Part shown: positions 8,861-15,738 of the stretch, one piece after another
Numbering within the stretch: position 1 is the stretch's first letter
How the letters are laid out: the number at the start of each line of letters is the position of its first letter
Assembly (NCBI GenBank): GCA_001801865.1
Contig: MGYT01000010.1
Location: forward strand, 1 to 32,049
Reading direction: 5' to 3'
DNA: 32,049 bases
From: Gammaproteobacteria bacterium RIFCSPLOWO2_02_FULL_61_13
GTDB lineage: Bacteria; Pseudomonadota; Gammaproteobacteria; Eutrophobiales; Eutrophobiaceae
Translations under genes and position numbers: made by a program
Notes under the pieces: generated by a model
The model's database searches: none
The model's input: the letters and a program-made list of their open reading frames with translations, nothing else
What the model was told of the DNA's origin: nothing

Positions 8861-9799
8861 ATGAGTCGTTCCGTCGCCCGTTTGCCGGGAGACAATTCCG
8901 GTCTCGACTCCGCCGGATTCCCGCTGCCGCGGATCCCGGACCGTGCCCGGCTGACTCTCTATGCGCAACTGGCCCGTCTGGACCGGCCCATTGGCGCGCT
9001 GCTGCTGCTGTGGCCGACACTGTGGGCGCTCTGGCTTGCCGCCAATGGCACGCCCAGCCTGCACTTGCTGGTGGTGTTTGTGTTGGGCGTGTTCCTTACC
9101 CGTTCGGGGGGCTGCGTCCTCAATGATTATGCCGATCGCGATCTGGATGGCGGGGTCGATCGCACGCGTGACCGGCCGCTGGCCACGGGCCGGGTGGCGC
9201 CGGGGGAGGCCCTGGTGCTGGCCGCGTTGCTGTTCGGCCTTGCGTTCCTGCTGGTGCTGACCACGAACCGGCTCACGGTGCTGCTGTCGTTTGCGGGCGC
9301 CGTGCTGGCCGGCATCTATCCGTTCATGAAGCGGATCACCTGGGTGCCGCAATTCTTTCTTGGCCTGGCGTTCAGCTGGGGCATCCCCATGGCATTCGCA
9401 GCGCAGACCGGCGGCGTGCCGCCGGTGGCCTGGTTGCTGTATATGGCCAACATACTTTGGGCCATGGTTTACGACACCATCTACGCCATGGTGGATCGGA
9501 ACGATGACTTGCGTCTGGGCGTTCGATCCACAGCCATCCTGTTCGATGATGCCGACACCACCATCATCGGCATCATGCAGATAATGATGCTGGCGCTGCT
9601 TACGCTGGTCGGATACCGGTTGCAGCTGGGCTTCTATTATTATCTGGGCATTATCCTTGCCGGCGCCCAGTTTTTCGCCCATCAGATCGTGATCCGTGAT
9701 CGCTCCCGCGACGCGTGCTTCCGGGCCTTCATGCTCAACAACTGGGTCGGGCTGACGATATTTGCCGGCATTGTGCTGGCCATGGGGATGGTTGCATGA
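8861..9799 (+). CDS. ubiA: 4-hydroxybenzoate octaprenyltransferase UbiA
   Basis: Integral inner-membrane prenyltransferase that joins the polyprenyl tail to 4-hydroxybenzoate in ubiquinone synthesis. About eight or nine hydrophobic segments follow a polar N-terminus. The two magnesium-diphosphate aspartate motifs are NDYADRDLDG and YDTIYAMVDRNDD. RPIGALLLLWPTLWALW and YPFMKR match the family closely. At 312 aa it is longer than E. coli (290) because of about 25 extra N-terminal residues, so a later start cannot be excluded, but no internal Met lies before the first helix. The usual chorismate lyase partner ubiC is not adjacent. A TAAAAT hexamer lies at 8793-8798 in the recG-ubiA gap. Its stop overlaps the next start (ATGA). 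Confidence 0.96.
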   Translation: MSRSVARLPGDNSGLDSAGFPLPRIPDRARLTLYAQLARLDRPIGALLLLWPTLWALWLAANGTPSLHLLVVFVLGVFLTRSGGCVLNDYADRDLDGGVDRTRDRPLATGRVAPGEALVLAALLFGLAFLLVLTTNRLTVLLSFAGAVLAGIYPFMKRITWVPQFFLGLAFSWGIPMAFAAQTGGVPPVAWLLYMANILWAMVYDTIYAMVDRNDDLRLGVRSTAILFDDADTTIIGIMQIMMLALLTLVGYRLQLGFYYYLGIILAGAQFFAHQIVIRDRSRDACFRAFMLNNWVGLTIFAGIVLAMGMVA

Positions 9800-10686
9800 A
9801 ACGCGAGGCATTGGCCGTGATCCTGCTGTCCGCCGCGGTCGGCGTTGCGGGCGCGGACACGAAGGTTACCGGCGAGTGCGACCGCATTGCGCAGAAACTG
9901 GCCAGCATCGACCAGAGCGAGTGCCTGAACCGGGCGCTGGCAATCACACGCGGTGAGTCGGTGCAGGGCGCGCCCATCCTGCTCAAGGAGTACCTGCCGA
10001 TGGAGAATCGACAGCCGCGGGGACGGGTGTTGCTCGTCGGCGGCATTCATGGCGACGAATATTCCTCGGTCAGCATTGTCTTCAAATGGATGAGCATTCT
10101 GGATGAGCACCACACCGGGCTGTTTCACTGGCGCATCGTGCCGCTGCTGAACCCTGATGGATTGCTGCGCCAGGAGGCCCGGCGCATGAACGCCCACGGC
10201 GTGGACCTGAACCGGAATTTTCCCATGCCGGGATGGGAGGATTTGGCGCCCCGTTACTGGGTCGAGCAGACCAACAGCAGTCCGCGTTACTTCCCGGGCG
10301 AGAAACCCCTGAGCGAGCCCGAGTCGCGCTGGCTCGTGGATGAGATCAATGGCTTCTCACCGGACGTGATTGTCGCGGTGCACGCACCCCACGGCGTCGT
10401 GGACTACGATGGCCCGCGCAGCGGCCCGCGCAAGCTCGGTCGCCTGTATCTGAACCTGTTGGGGACGTTTCCGGGATCGCTGGGGAATTACGCCGGCGTG
10501 CAACGGCGCATACCCGTGGTCACGGTGGAATTGCCATATGCCGGCACCATGCCCAGGCCGGCGGAGGTTGCGGAGATGTGGCGCGACCTGGTGCGTTGGC
10601 TTTCAAAAAACACGCCGGCGCAAGGCCGACTGGTGGATGAACCCGGCTTCGGGGAGAAGCCGGATCAGGTGACCGATCCCTCATAG
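9796..10686 (+). CDS. Secreted M14 zinc carboxypeptidase/amidase (murein-peptide type)
   Basis: The hydrophobic N-terminus MKREALAVILLSAAVGVAGA reads as a signal peptide, so the enzyme is probably periplasmic. The M14 zinc site is complete: H85 and E88 in GGIHGDEYS and H196 in VAVHAPHG. DLNRNFP (about 138-143) supplies the substrate-carboxylate-binding Arg/Asn, and E245 in VTVELP is the catalytic acid/base. Closest recognisable types are the MpaA murein-peptide amidase and the Csd4/Pgp1 peptidoglycan carboxypeptidases. MpaA itself is cytoplasmic, which favours a peptidoglycan-trimming role here. It starts in the ubiA stop codon (ATGA overlap), and its 3' end overlaps the convergent L,D-transpeptidase gene by 22 bp. 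Exact substrate is inference. Confidence 0.85.
   Translation: MKREALAVILLSAAVGVAGADTKVTGECDRIAQKLASIDQSECLNRALAITRGESVQGAPILLKEYLPMENRQPRGRVLLVGGIHGDEYSSVSIVFKWMSILDEHHTGLFHWRIVPLLNPDGLLRQEARRMNAHGVDLNRNFPMPGWEDLAPRYWVEQTNSSPRYFPGEKPLSEPESRWLVDEINGFSPDVIVAVHAPHGVVDYDGPRSGPRKLGRLYLNLLGTFPGSLGNYAGVQRRIPVVTVELPYAGTMPRPAEVAEMWRDLVRWLSKNTPAQGRLVDEPGFGEKPDQVTDPS
10643..10663 (-). terminator. Hairpin just past the L,D-transpeptidase stop, inside the M14 gene
   Basis: CCGGCTTC-GGGGA-GAAGCCGG is a perfect 8-bp stem starting one base after the minus-strand stop (10665-10667). No U-tract follows on the minus strand, so termination efficiency is uncertain. It lies within codons of the M14 gene, so it is also constrained as coding sequence. 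Confidence 0.4.
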
Positions 10687-11870
10687 AGGATGCGCCAGCG
10701 GCCGTCGGCCTCCTGCCGCCAGTACTGGCGCTTGACGAAGCGCCGGTGATTTCGATCGCTGCTGTAATCCTGCTGAAAGGTGACGACCAGCAAGGCCTGC
10801 TCGCCCGGGTAAAGAAACATGCTCTGTCCCGAGATGCCCACGCGGATAAACTGCTTCCCGCTGTTGACCTTGCGCTTGTAGGCCACCCACCTTTCATAGT
10901 CCATACCGAGGCCGGAGTAGGACGGTGAGTAGTGATCCAGGTACTGCTCCGTGTCACGGCTCTCCCAGTCCTTGCGCCATTGCTCCACCACGATGGCCAG
11001 CCGCGCCTGGCGCTGCTCCCACTGGCTGCGTGAGATCCATTCAACGTCCTCGGCGAGAATGACCGGTGTTTCACCGGGCGCGATGTACTGCTTTATGCTC
11101 TCCAGGTCCGCATTGCTGAGGATGACGCAACCATCACTGTCCCGTGGCGGGCGGCTGAAGGTGTTGCTCGGCGTGCCGTGCAGCCAGATGCCGTAACCGG
11201 TTCGCCCCCGGCGTTGATCCCAGGCATTGGGATAGTCAATCGGGAAGGCGCCGGAGCCGTAGAAGTCCGGCAGCTTTTCCGGGGAGATTGTGCCGGTGAC
11301 GAAGTAGACCCCAACCGGCGTCTTCTGGTCGCCTTGCGCCAGCTTGCCGGTACCGTTTTTGCCGATCGTGGCATAAAAGTCACGCACCAGATGCGGCACA
11401 CCGCCACGGTTCTCATACAAATAAAGCCGGGATGTGGTCATGTTCACCAGCACCACGTAGCCCTGCTGATCACTCAGTTTGACCAGCGCGGACGGGATCT
11501 GATCCATGGGTGGCGGCGCGCGGTAATGGCGCAATCGCGCCCGCGCCTCGTCACGCAGGGCGTTGACCTGCTGATAAGTGGCAAATGGCACGGCGCCGAA
11601 TTCCGAGATTGGCGCCGTCCTGGATAACAGCAGATCCGCGTACACCATCTGCGCGAGCCGGAAGTCGGGATTGGCGGCCAGCAACCGCCGCAGGTCCGTC
11701 ATGGCGGCATCGATGTGGCTGCCACTGACGTTTTGCAGCGCCTGCACCAGGATCGCCTCCTGCCCCGGATCCGGTTCATGCAACCGGGCATGGCTGGCAA
11801 TAATGTTCCCGGCGGCTACGGATGCAGACCACTGTGACAACAAAAGCAGAGAAATGACAAGGCTGCGCAT
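10665..11870 (-). CDS. YkuD L,D-transpeptidase/carboxypeptidase with C-terminal NTF2-like (Csd6-type) domain
   Basis: Signal peptide MRSLVISLLLLSQWSASVAA. A helical N-terminal region (about 30-115) precedes the YkuD catalytic domain (about 135-275): YVVLVNMTTSRLYLYE, GDQKTPVGVYFV, and the active-site pair H231 (WLHGTPSN) and C248 (SDGCVILSN). Residues about 288-401 form an NTF2/SnoaL-like module (VVEQWRKDWESRDTEQYLDHYS) ending WRQEADGRWRILYEG. This arrangement matches Helicobacter Csd6, which was shown to act as an L,D-carboxypeptidase in cell-shape control. Whether this one cross-links or trims peptidoglycan cannot be read from sequence. It follows the TPR-NTF2 gene by 18 bp with a GGAG site upstream, so the pair is an operon, convergent with the M14 gene. 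Confidence 0.88.
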   Translation of the reverse strand: MRSLVISLLLLSQWSASVAAGNIIASHARLHEPDPGQEAILVQALQNVSGSHIDAAMTDLRRLLAANPDFRLAQMVYADLLLSRTAPISEFGAVPFATYQQVNALRDEARARLRHYRAPPPMDQIPSALVKLSDQQGYVVLVNMTTSRLYLYENRGGVPHLVRDFYATIGKNGTGKLAQGDQKTPVGVYFVTGTISPEKLPDFYGSGAFPIDYPNAWDQRRGRTGYGIWLHGTPSNTFSRPPRDSDGCVILSNADLESIKQYIAPGETPVILAEDVEWISRSQWEQRQARLAIVVEQWRKDWESRDTEQYLDHYSPSYSGLGMDYERWVAYKRKVNSGKQFIRVGISGQSMFLYPGEQALLVVTFQQDYSSDRNHRRFVKRQYWRQEADGRWRILYEGSVT

Positions 11871-11888
11871 GATGGTGATGTCTCCGGA

Positions 11889-12959
11889 TCAGCGCACTGT
11901 TTCTTCAACAATCTTCCAGTCCGCGCCAACCTTCTTCATGATCAGGATCTTGCGCACGTCATCGCTGAAGGCATCGGACTGGTAGTGCTGGTCGAATGAA
12001 ATTTGCGCGTGTTCCGGCCCATGTTCAACAACCTTCATGCTGGCCAGATCCACCCGGATAAAACTTGACTGCTGCAGCCGCGCGCGACGAGTTTGTTCCC
12101 ATTGCGCGCGGGAAGTACCGTCCGCAGGTGCAAACTCGGCGCCATAGGCGGCGAGGTAGGCCGCTACATCCCGTTCCGACCAGACCTTGGCCCAGGATTC
12201 CACTGCGGCGCGCAGCTCCGGCTCGGACGAAACCTGCGCGGGCACCGGCGCGGGTTTTTCCGTGACCGGTTCAGGCTCGGGCGCCGTGTCCACGGCAACA
12301 GGTTGCGGGGCTGAAACCGGCTGCGCTGGTTGTGGTTGCGGCTGCGGCTGCAGTTGTGCCTGCGGTTGTGGTTGTGCTGGAGCCGGCGCGGCAACACCGC
12401 CTGCTGGCTGCCCTGGATTGGTCGGCGCGGCCGCTGCCAGCGCCGTCTTGCCTGCGCCATTATTGGACGCGGGGACCGGGAACAGATCGTCAATCATCGC
12501 CAGCTTGGCCTTGGCGGAACTGTTGGCCTCGTCCAGTTGCAGCGCGTGATTGTAGGCCTGACTGGCCATCTTGGCGTAGATATCGCCGAGATTTTCATGG
12601 GCCGTGGCATAACTGGGATGGGTATTGATGGCCATTTGCAACGCCTTTTGTGCGGCTTCGAAATCGCCACGCGCGGCATGCACCACGGCCAGGTTGTTGA
12701 ATGGCTCCGGCAGCTCGGGATGTTCCTCGGTGATGTGCTGAAATATTTCGGCCGCCTGGTCGAGCCGATTCATGCGTGCCAATACCAGTCCCTTGAGAAA
12801 TTGCAGGGTCACATCGGACTTGTTCTGCGCCAAATCAACCTCGACCTGGTCCAGGGCCGGTTGCAACTTGCCGTCGGCAATCAATGCCTGAACGTCGGCA
12901 GCTGCGCCGTGGGTGGCCACCATCCAGAACGCAAGCGCAACTGCAAAAATAACTCTCAC
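11889..12959 (-). CDS. Periplasmic TPR protein with Pro/Gln-rich linker and C-terminal NTF2-like domain
   Basis: Not a named family that I recognise, but the domains are clear. The GTG at 12959 (GGAG Shine-Dalgarno 8 bp upstream) gives a signal peptide RVIFAVALAFWMVATHGAAA and 356 aa; the track start at 13034 would put 25 polar residues in front. TPR repeats occupy about 25-160 (FLKGLVLARMNRLDQAAEIF, FNNLAVVHAARGDFEAAQKAL, AHENLGDIYAKMA). A low-complexity linker made of PQPQ/AQLQPQ runs to about 245. The last 110 residues (AVESWAKVWSERDVAAYLAAYG ... DWKIVEETV) resemble the NTF2-like tail of the downstream L,D-transpeptidase. A scaffold or partner role for that enzyme is inferred from this shared module and the 18-bp spacing. 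Confidence 0.82.
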   Translation of the reverse strand: MRVIFAVALAFWMVATHGAAADVQALIADGKLQPALDQVEVDLAQNKSDVTLQFLKGLVLARMNRLDQAAEIFQHITEEHPELPEPFNNLAVVHAARGDFEAAQKALQMAINTHPSYATAHENLGDIYAKMASQAYNHALQLDEANSSAKAKLAMIDDLFPVPASNNGAGKTALAAAAPTNPGQPAGGVAAPAPAQPQPQAQLQPQPQPQPAQPVSAPQPVAVDTAPEPEPVTEKPAPVPAQVSSEPELRAAVESWAKVWSERDVAAYLAAYGAEFAPADGTSRAQWEQTRRARLQQSSFIRVDLASMKVVEHGPEHAQISFDQHYQSDAFSDDVRKILIMKKVGADWKIVEETVR

Positions 12960-13046
12960 ACGGATTTCTCCACGGCGTGTTTGAACCGCTTTCCCCGCGG
13001 CATCGTTACCGGCAGGGACAGGTGGCAACGGCACACCCCCTGCATT

Positions 13047-13895
13047 TTATGGGGCCGACTGGTCCAAGGCAATTTCGCTGCATGCCACCGGCACGGAACC
13101 GAACCGGGACGGGAAGCCCGTATACATCTCTTGTAATACCGGATCCTCCTTTGGCAAACGCACATCGACCCAGTGAATGCGCTGCACATTCGGATAGGGC
13201 ACAACTACCGGCTGGAACCCCTGTTCACGCAACTGCCGCAGGCGCTCATTTACCTGCGATTGCGAGGAAAACAGCCCCAAAGAGACTGCATTGGCGAGAT
13301 TGCCGCGATCAATGAGACGATAGTCCTGGATACCCTTTTTCGCCAGCGTATCCAACACGGAATCGACGCCCTGCCGCGACTGCTGTGGAGACAGGTAGAC
13401 CCAGAACAGGCTTCGATCCGCGTCTTCGCCGACGCGGCTGCGCAGCGGGATCAGGCGCACCCGGAACCAATCCGCGAGCCAGATAGCGTGTTTTTCCTCC
13501 GGCAAGGGCCCGAATGAGAAGCAGGAGTATTCTTCGACACCCGCAACCCCGGCACCCGATGCAGTGCCAGGCAAATCCAGATCCGGCAGCTGATTCACCA
13601 ACTCATCCGGCCCGGCGCCAGTACCGGCCTGGATCTCCGCCGGCACACTTGTTTCCGTCTGCAAACCCGGGTCATTTACCGCCTGTGCCGCCGGCTCGAA
13701 GTCGAGTTGCCCTTCCAGTTCCTCCCGCGCTGCAGGCAATTGTGCAAGTTCACGCAACAACTTGAGTTCTCCGACGCGGGCCGGCAGCGTCAGCGCCTCG
13801 GACTGGTTCGCGCGTGCCGTGCGGGTATCCGCATCAACCTGCCAGCCATAATGCACGAGGTTCAGTGCCAGCAGACACAGTGCCACCCAGCGCAT
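13047..13895 (-). CDS. Membrane-anchored SPOR-like domain protein
   Basis: The ATG at 13895 gives an N-terminal hydrophobic segment (MRWVALCLLALNLVHYGW) that anchors or exports the protein, then a charged, Pro/Glu-rich stretch. The C-terminal region (about 165-260) carries YSCFSFGPL followed by DYRLIDRGNLANAVSLGLFSS and ERLRQLREQGFQPVVV, the pattern of SPOR domains, which bind denuded septal glycan. Length is 282 aa. The track start at 14027 lies inside coaX in another frame and was rejected. The ATG is one base after the coaX stop, so it is co-transcribed with birA-coaX. Placement just upstream of the TPR and L,D-transpeptidase genes agrees with an envelope role. The precise function is unknown. 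Confidence 0.78.
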   Translation of the reverse strand: MRWVALCLLALNLVHYGWQVDADTRTARANQSEALTLPARVGELKLLRELAQLPAAREELEGQLDFEPAAQAVNDPGLQTETSVPAEIQAGTGAGPDELVNQLPDLDLPGTASGAGVAGVEEYSCFSFGPLPEEKHAIWLADWFRVRLIPLRSRVGEDADRSLFWVYLSPQQSRQGVDSVLDTLAKKGIQDYRLIDRGNLANAVSLGLFSSQSQVNERLRQLREQGFQPVVVPYPNVQRIHWVDVRLPKEDPVLQEMYTGFPSRFGSVPVACSEIALDQSAP

Positions 13896-13896
13896 G

Positions 13897-14637
13897 TTAT
13901 TTATCCCGCGCTGCAAGCAGCATGCCGTCAAACACGAGGCTTGGGATATGCGCGCATGAATCCGGAAGGAACGGCAGGACGCGCTCGGCATCCCCGCCCG
14001 TGGCAACCGGCACACCGCCGGGGCCACACTGCCGTTCCATCAATTCCAATGCCATACGCAGCATGCCGGCAACACTGAGCAGGCAACCATTGGCGACGCA
14101 GGCGCCGGTGGACTGCCCGAGTGTGACACCCGCCTCCGGATTTGCATGCCGGATCCCGGCGGTCTTTGTCTGCAGCATCGATTGGGACAGCGCGATTCCC
14201 GGAGCGATGAGCCCACCCAGATGCCGCCCGTCCGCCGCCACGACGTCTGCCGTCACTGCGGTGCCGATGTCAAACACGCACACCGGACTCTGAAACCGGT
14301 TCCAGGCCGCCAGCATGGCCAGCCAGCGATCCACGCCCATCTGGGCCGGCTCAGCATAGGCGCTGCGCACACCGCATCGCATCGCTTCTGGCTCCAATTG
14401 GATCGGTTCCTGGTCCCAGCGCGAACTCGTCATGTCGTGCACGGCCGTCAATACCTGCAAACTTCCCACGCTGGCCACCAGGACCCGCTCCGGCGCCGCG
14501 ATGCCGTGCAATTGTTGCTGTAACTGCAATTCCCATCCCGGCCCACATGGATCCACGGACCCGGTTTGCGCATAACTGCCCGCAGACCAGGTTGCCCACT
14601 TGGCGCGGCTGTTGCCGAGGTCAAACAGCAGCATCAT
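13897..14637 (-). CDS. coaX: Type III pantothenate kinase CoaX
   Basis: First step of coenzyme A synthesis, phosphorylating pantothenate in an ASKHA-fold enzyme that, unlike type I, is not feedback-inhibited by CoA. The nucleotide/phosphate motif LLFDLGNSRAKWA opens the protein. MGVDRWLAMLAAW and VFDIGTAVTADVV are the other diagnostic blocks, and LGGLIAPGI follows. Length is 246 aa, normal. Two consecutive ATG codons (14637, 14634) directly follow the birA TGA, so the genes are coupled; either could be used. The birA-coaX pairing, from the old name Bvg accessory factor, is common in beta- and gammaproteobacteria. Confidence 0.95.
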   Translation of the reverse strand: MMLLFDLGNSRAKWATWSAGSYAQTGSVDPCGPGWELQLQQQLHGIAAPERVLVASVGSLQVLTAVHDMTSSRWDQEPIQLEPEAMRCGVRSAYAEPAQMGVDRWLAMLAAWNRFQSPVCVFDIGTAVTADVVAADGRHLGGLIAPGIALSQSMLQTKTAGIRHANPEAGVTLGQSTGACVANGCLLSVAGMLRMALELMERQCGPGGVPVATGGDAERVLPFLPDSCAHIPSLVFDGMLLAARDK

Positions 14638-15642
14638 TCAGCGCAGGCGCAGGCTGAGTTCACCGCTGGCAAATTCCCGCTCCACACCGTTCACGGACAT
14701 GCGCAGCATTCCGGCATCCGTGATGCCAAGCACATGGCCATGCAGGGTCTCCGCCGCCATGCGCAGCTCGGCGGTGTGGCCAATACTCAAATCATGTTGG
14801 CGCCATTCATCCCGGTAGGCGCTGATCGTCCCTGCGGCCAGGGCAGCCAACATATCGATCAATTCCTCCACCATCACCACCACAATCTCATTTCTTGTCG
14901 GAAGGTGCGCGCAGCATTGACTTAAATCCGCGGGCTGGTTATCTCCGGCCACCGCCATTCCACGTGGTAGCCTTACGTTCAATCCGACCCCAATGACTAT
15001 TTCCATGGGTCCGGCCAGTTGCGCCCGGGATTCGATCAACAGCCCGCCCACCTTGCAACCCTGATACATCAGATCGTTCGGCCACTTCAGTCCTATCGCG
15101 CGGACACCAATCCGAAGCAACGCGCGTATCAATGCGGCGCCGGCCAGAATTGACAGCGCGCCGGCGCCAGCGGGCGCCGCCTCCAGTCGCCAGCCCAGGG
15201 ACAGGCAGATCCCGCTTGCCAGCGGTGATATCCAGGTAGTCCCGCGGCGCCCGCGGCCGTTGGCCTGGAATTCGGCCAGCAACACACGGCCATGACAATC
15301 CGGAGCCTGCAACAAACGCTGGCTGGTGGAGTCGGTGAAAAAATCAACCCGCACTTCCTGCAGCGCAGCCCTGATGTCGGGTCGCAACCCGGCCTGAATC
15401 CGATCCGCATCCAGCAGGTCCACGGGATGCGCCAGTCTGTAACCATGCCCGCGAATGCGATCGAGTTGCACTCCCCGTGCCGTCAACCCGGCAAGCCGCT
15501 TCCATATCGCGGTTCGTGTCACACCCAACATGTGCGCGAGATCGGCGCCGGAATGCACTCCGCCATCGGCCAGCCGCGCCAGCAGTTGCCGATCGGGATC
15601 CGGGGATTTGATCCGCGATTGAAAGGATTGCGTCTTGCTCAC
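14638..15642 (-). CDS. birA: BirA: biotin-protein ligase and biotin repressor
   Basis: Attaches biotin to the carboxyl carrier protein of acetyl-CoA carboxylase. Its N-terminal winged helix (about 18-70, LLARLADGGVHSGADLAHML, VTRTAIWKRLAGL) suggests it also represses biotin genes. The ligase core has GRGRRGTTW at 129-137, KWPNDLMYQGCKVGGLLIE at about 186-204, and a small C-terminal SH3-like domain (HVLGITDAGMLRM). Length is 334 aa (E. coli 321). The start is a GTG at 15642 with AGGTG upstream; no in-frame ATG is better placed. First gene of the birA-coaX-SPOR run. No biotin-synthesis gene is in the window. Confidence 0.95.
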   Translation of the reverse strand: MSKTQSFQSRIKSPDPDRQLLARLADGGVHSGADLAHMLGVTRTAIWKRLAGLTARGVQLDRIRGHGYRLAHPVDLLDADRIQAGLRPDIRAALQEVRVDFFTDSTSQRLLQAPDCHGRVLLAEFQANGRGRRGTTWISPLASGICLSLGWRLEAAPAGAGALSILAGAALIRALLRIGVRAIGLKWPNDLMYQGCKVGGLLIESRAQLAGPMEIVIGVGLNVRLPRGMAVAGDNQPADLSQCCAHLPTRNEIVVVMVEELIDMLAALAAGTISAYRDEWRQHDLSIGHTAELRMAAETLHGHVLGITDAGMLRMSVNGVEREFASGELSLRLR

Positions 15643-15709
15643 AGGAGATTCACCTGGCCCGGTGCGGACTTTCCGAGATCAACTCAGGCAGGGAGAACTC
15701 TTGAAAATT

Positions 15710-15724
15710 CGGCGGACGCCGCCG
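15710..15724 (-). terminator. Possible terminator of the FHA gene
   Basis: CGGCGG-ACG-CCGCCG forms a 6-bp stem on the minus strand just after the FHA stop codon, followed by AATTTTC. The short stem and four-T tract make it a modest intrinsic-terminator candidate separating this gene from birA. Confidence 0.45.
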
Positions 15725-15738
15725 CCTGAAGCGGAATA

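Noticed and set aside
8804-9811. 335-aa minus-strand ORF opposite ubiA
   Set aside because: Antisense of a membrane protein; biased toward Gln, His and Arg, with no family features.
12187-12549. Gly/Cys-rich plus-strand ORF with tandem CGCGCG residues
   Set aside because: It is the complement of the Pro/Gln-rich linker of the TPR protein; the repetition comes from that linker.
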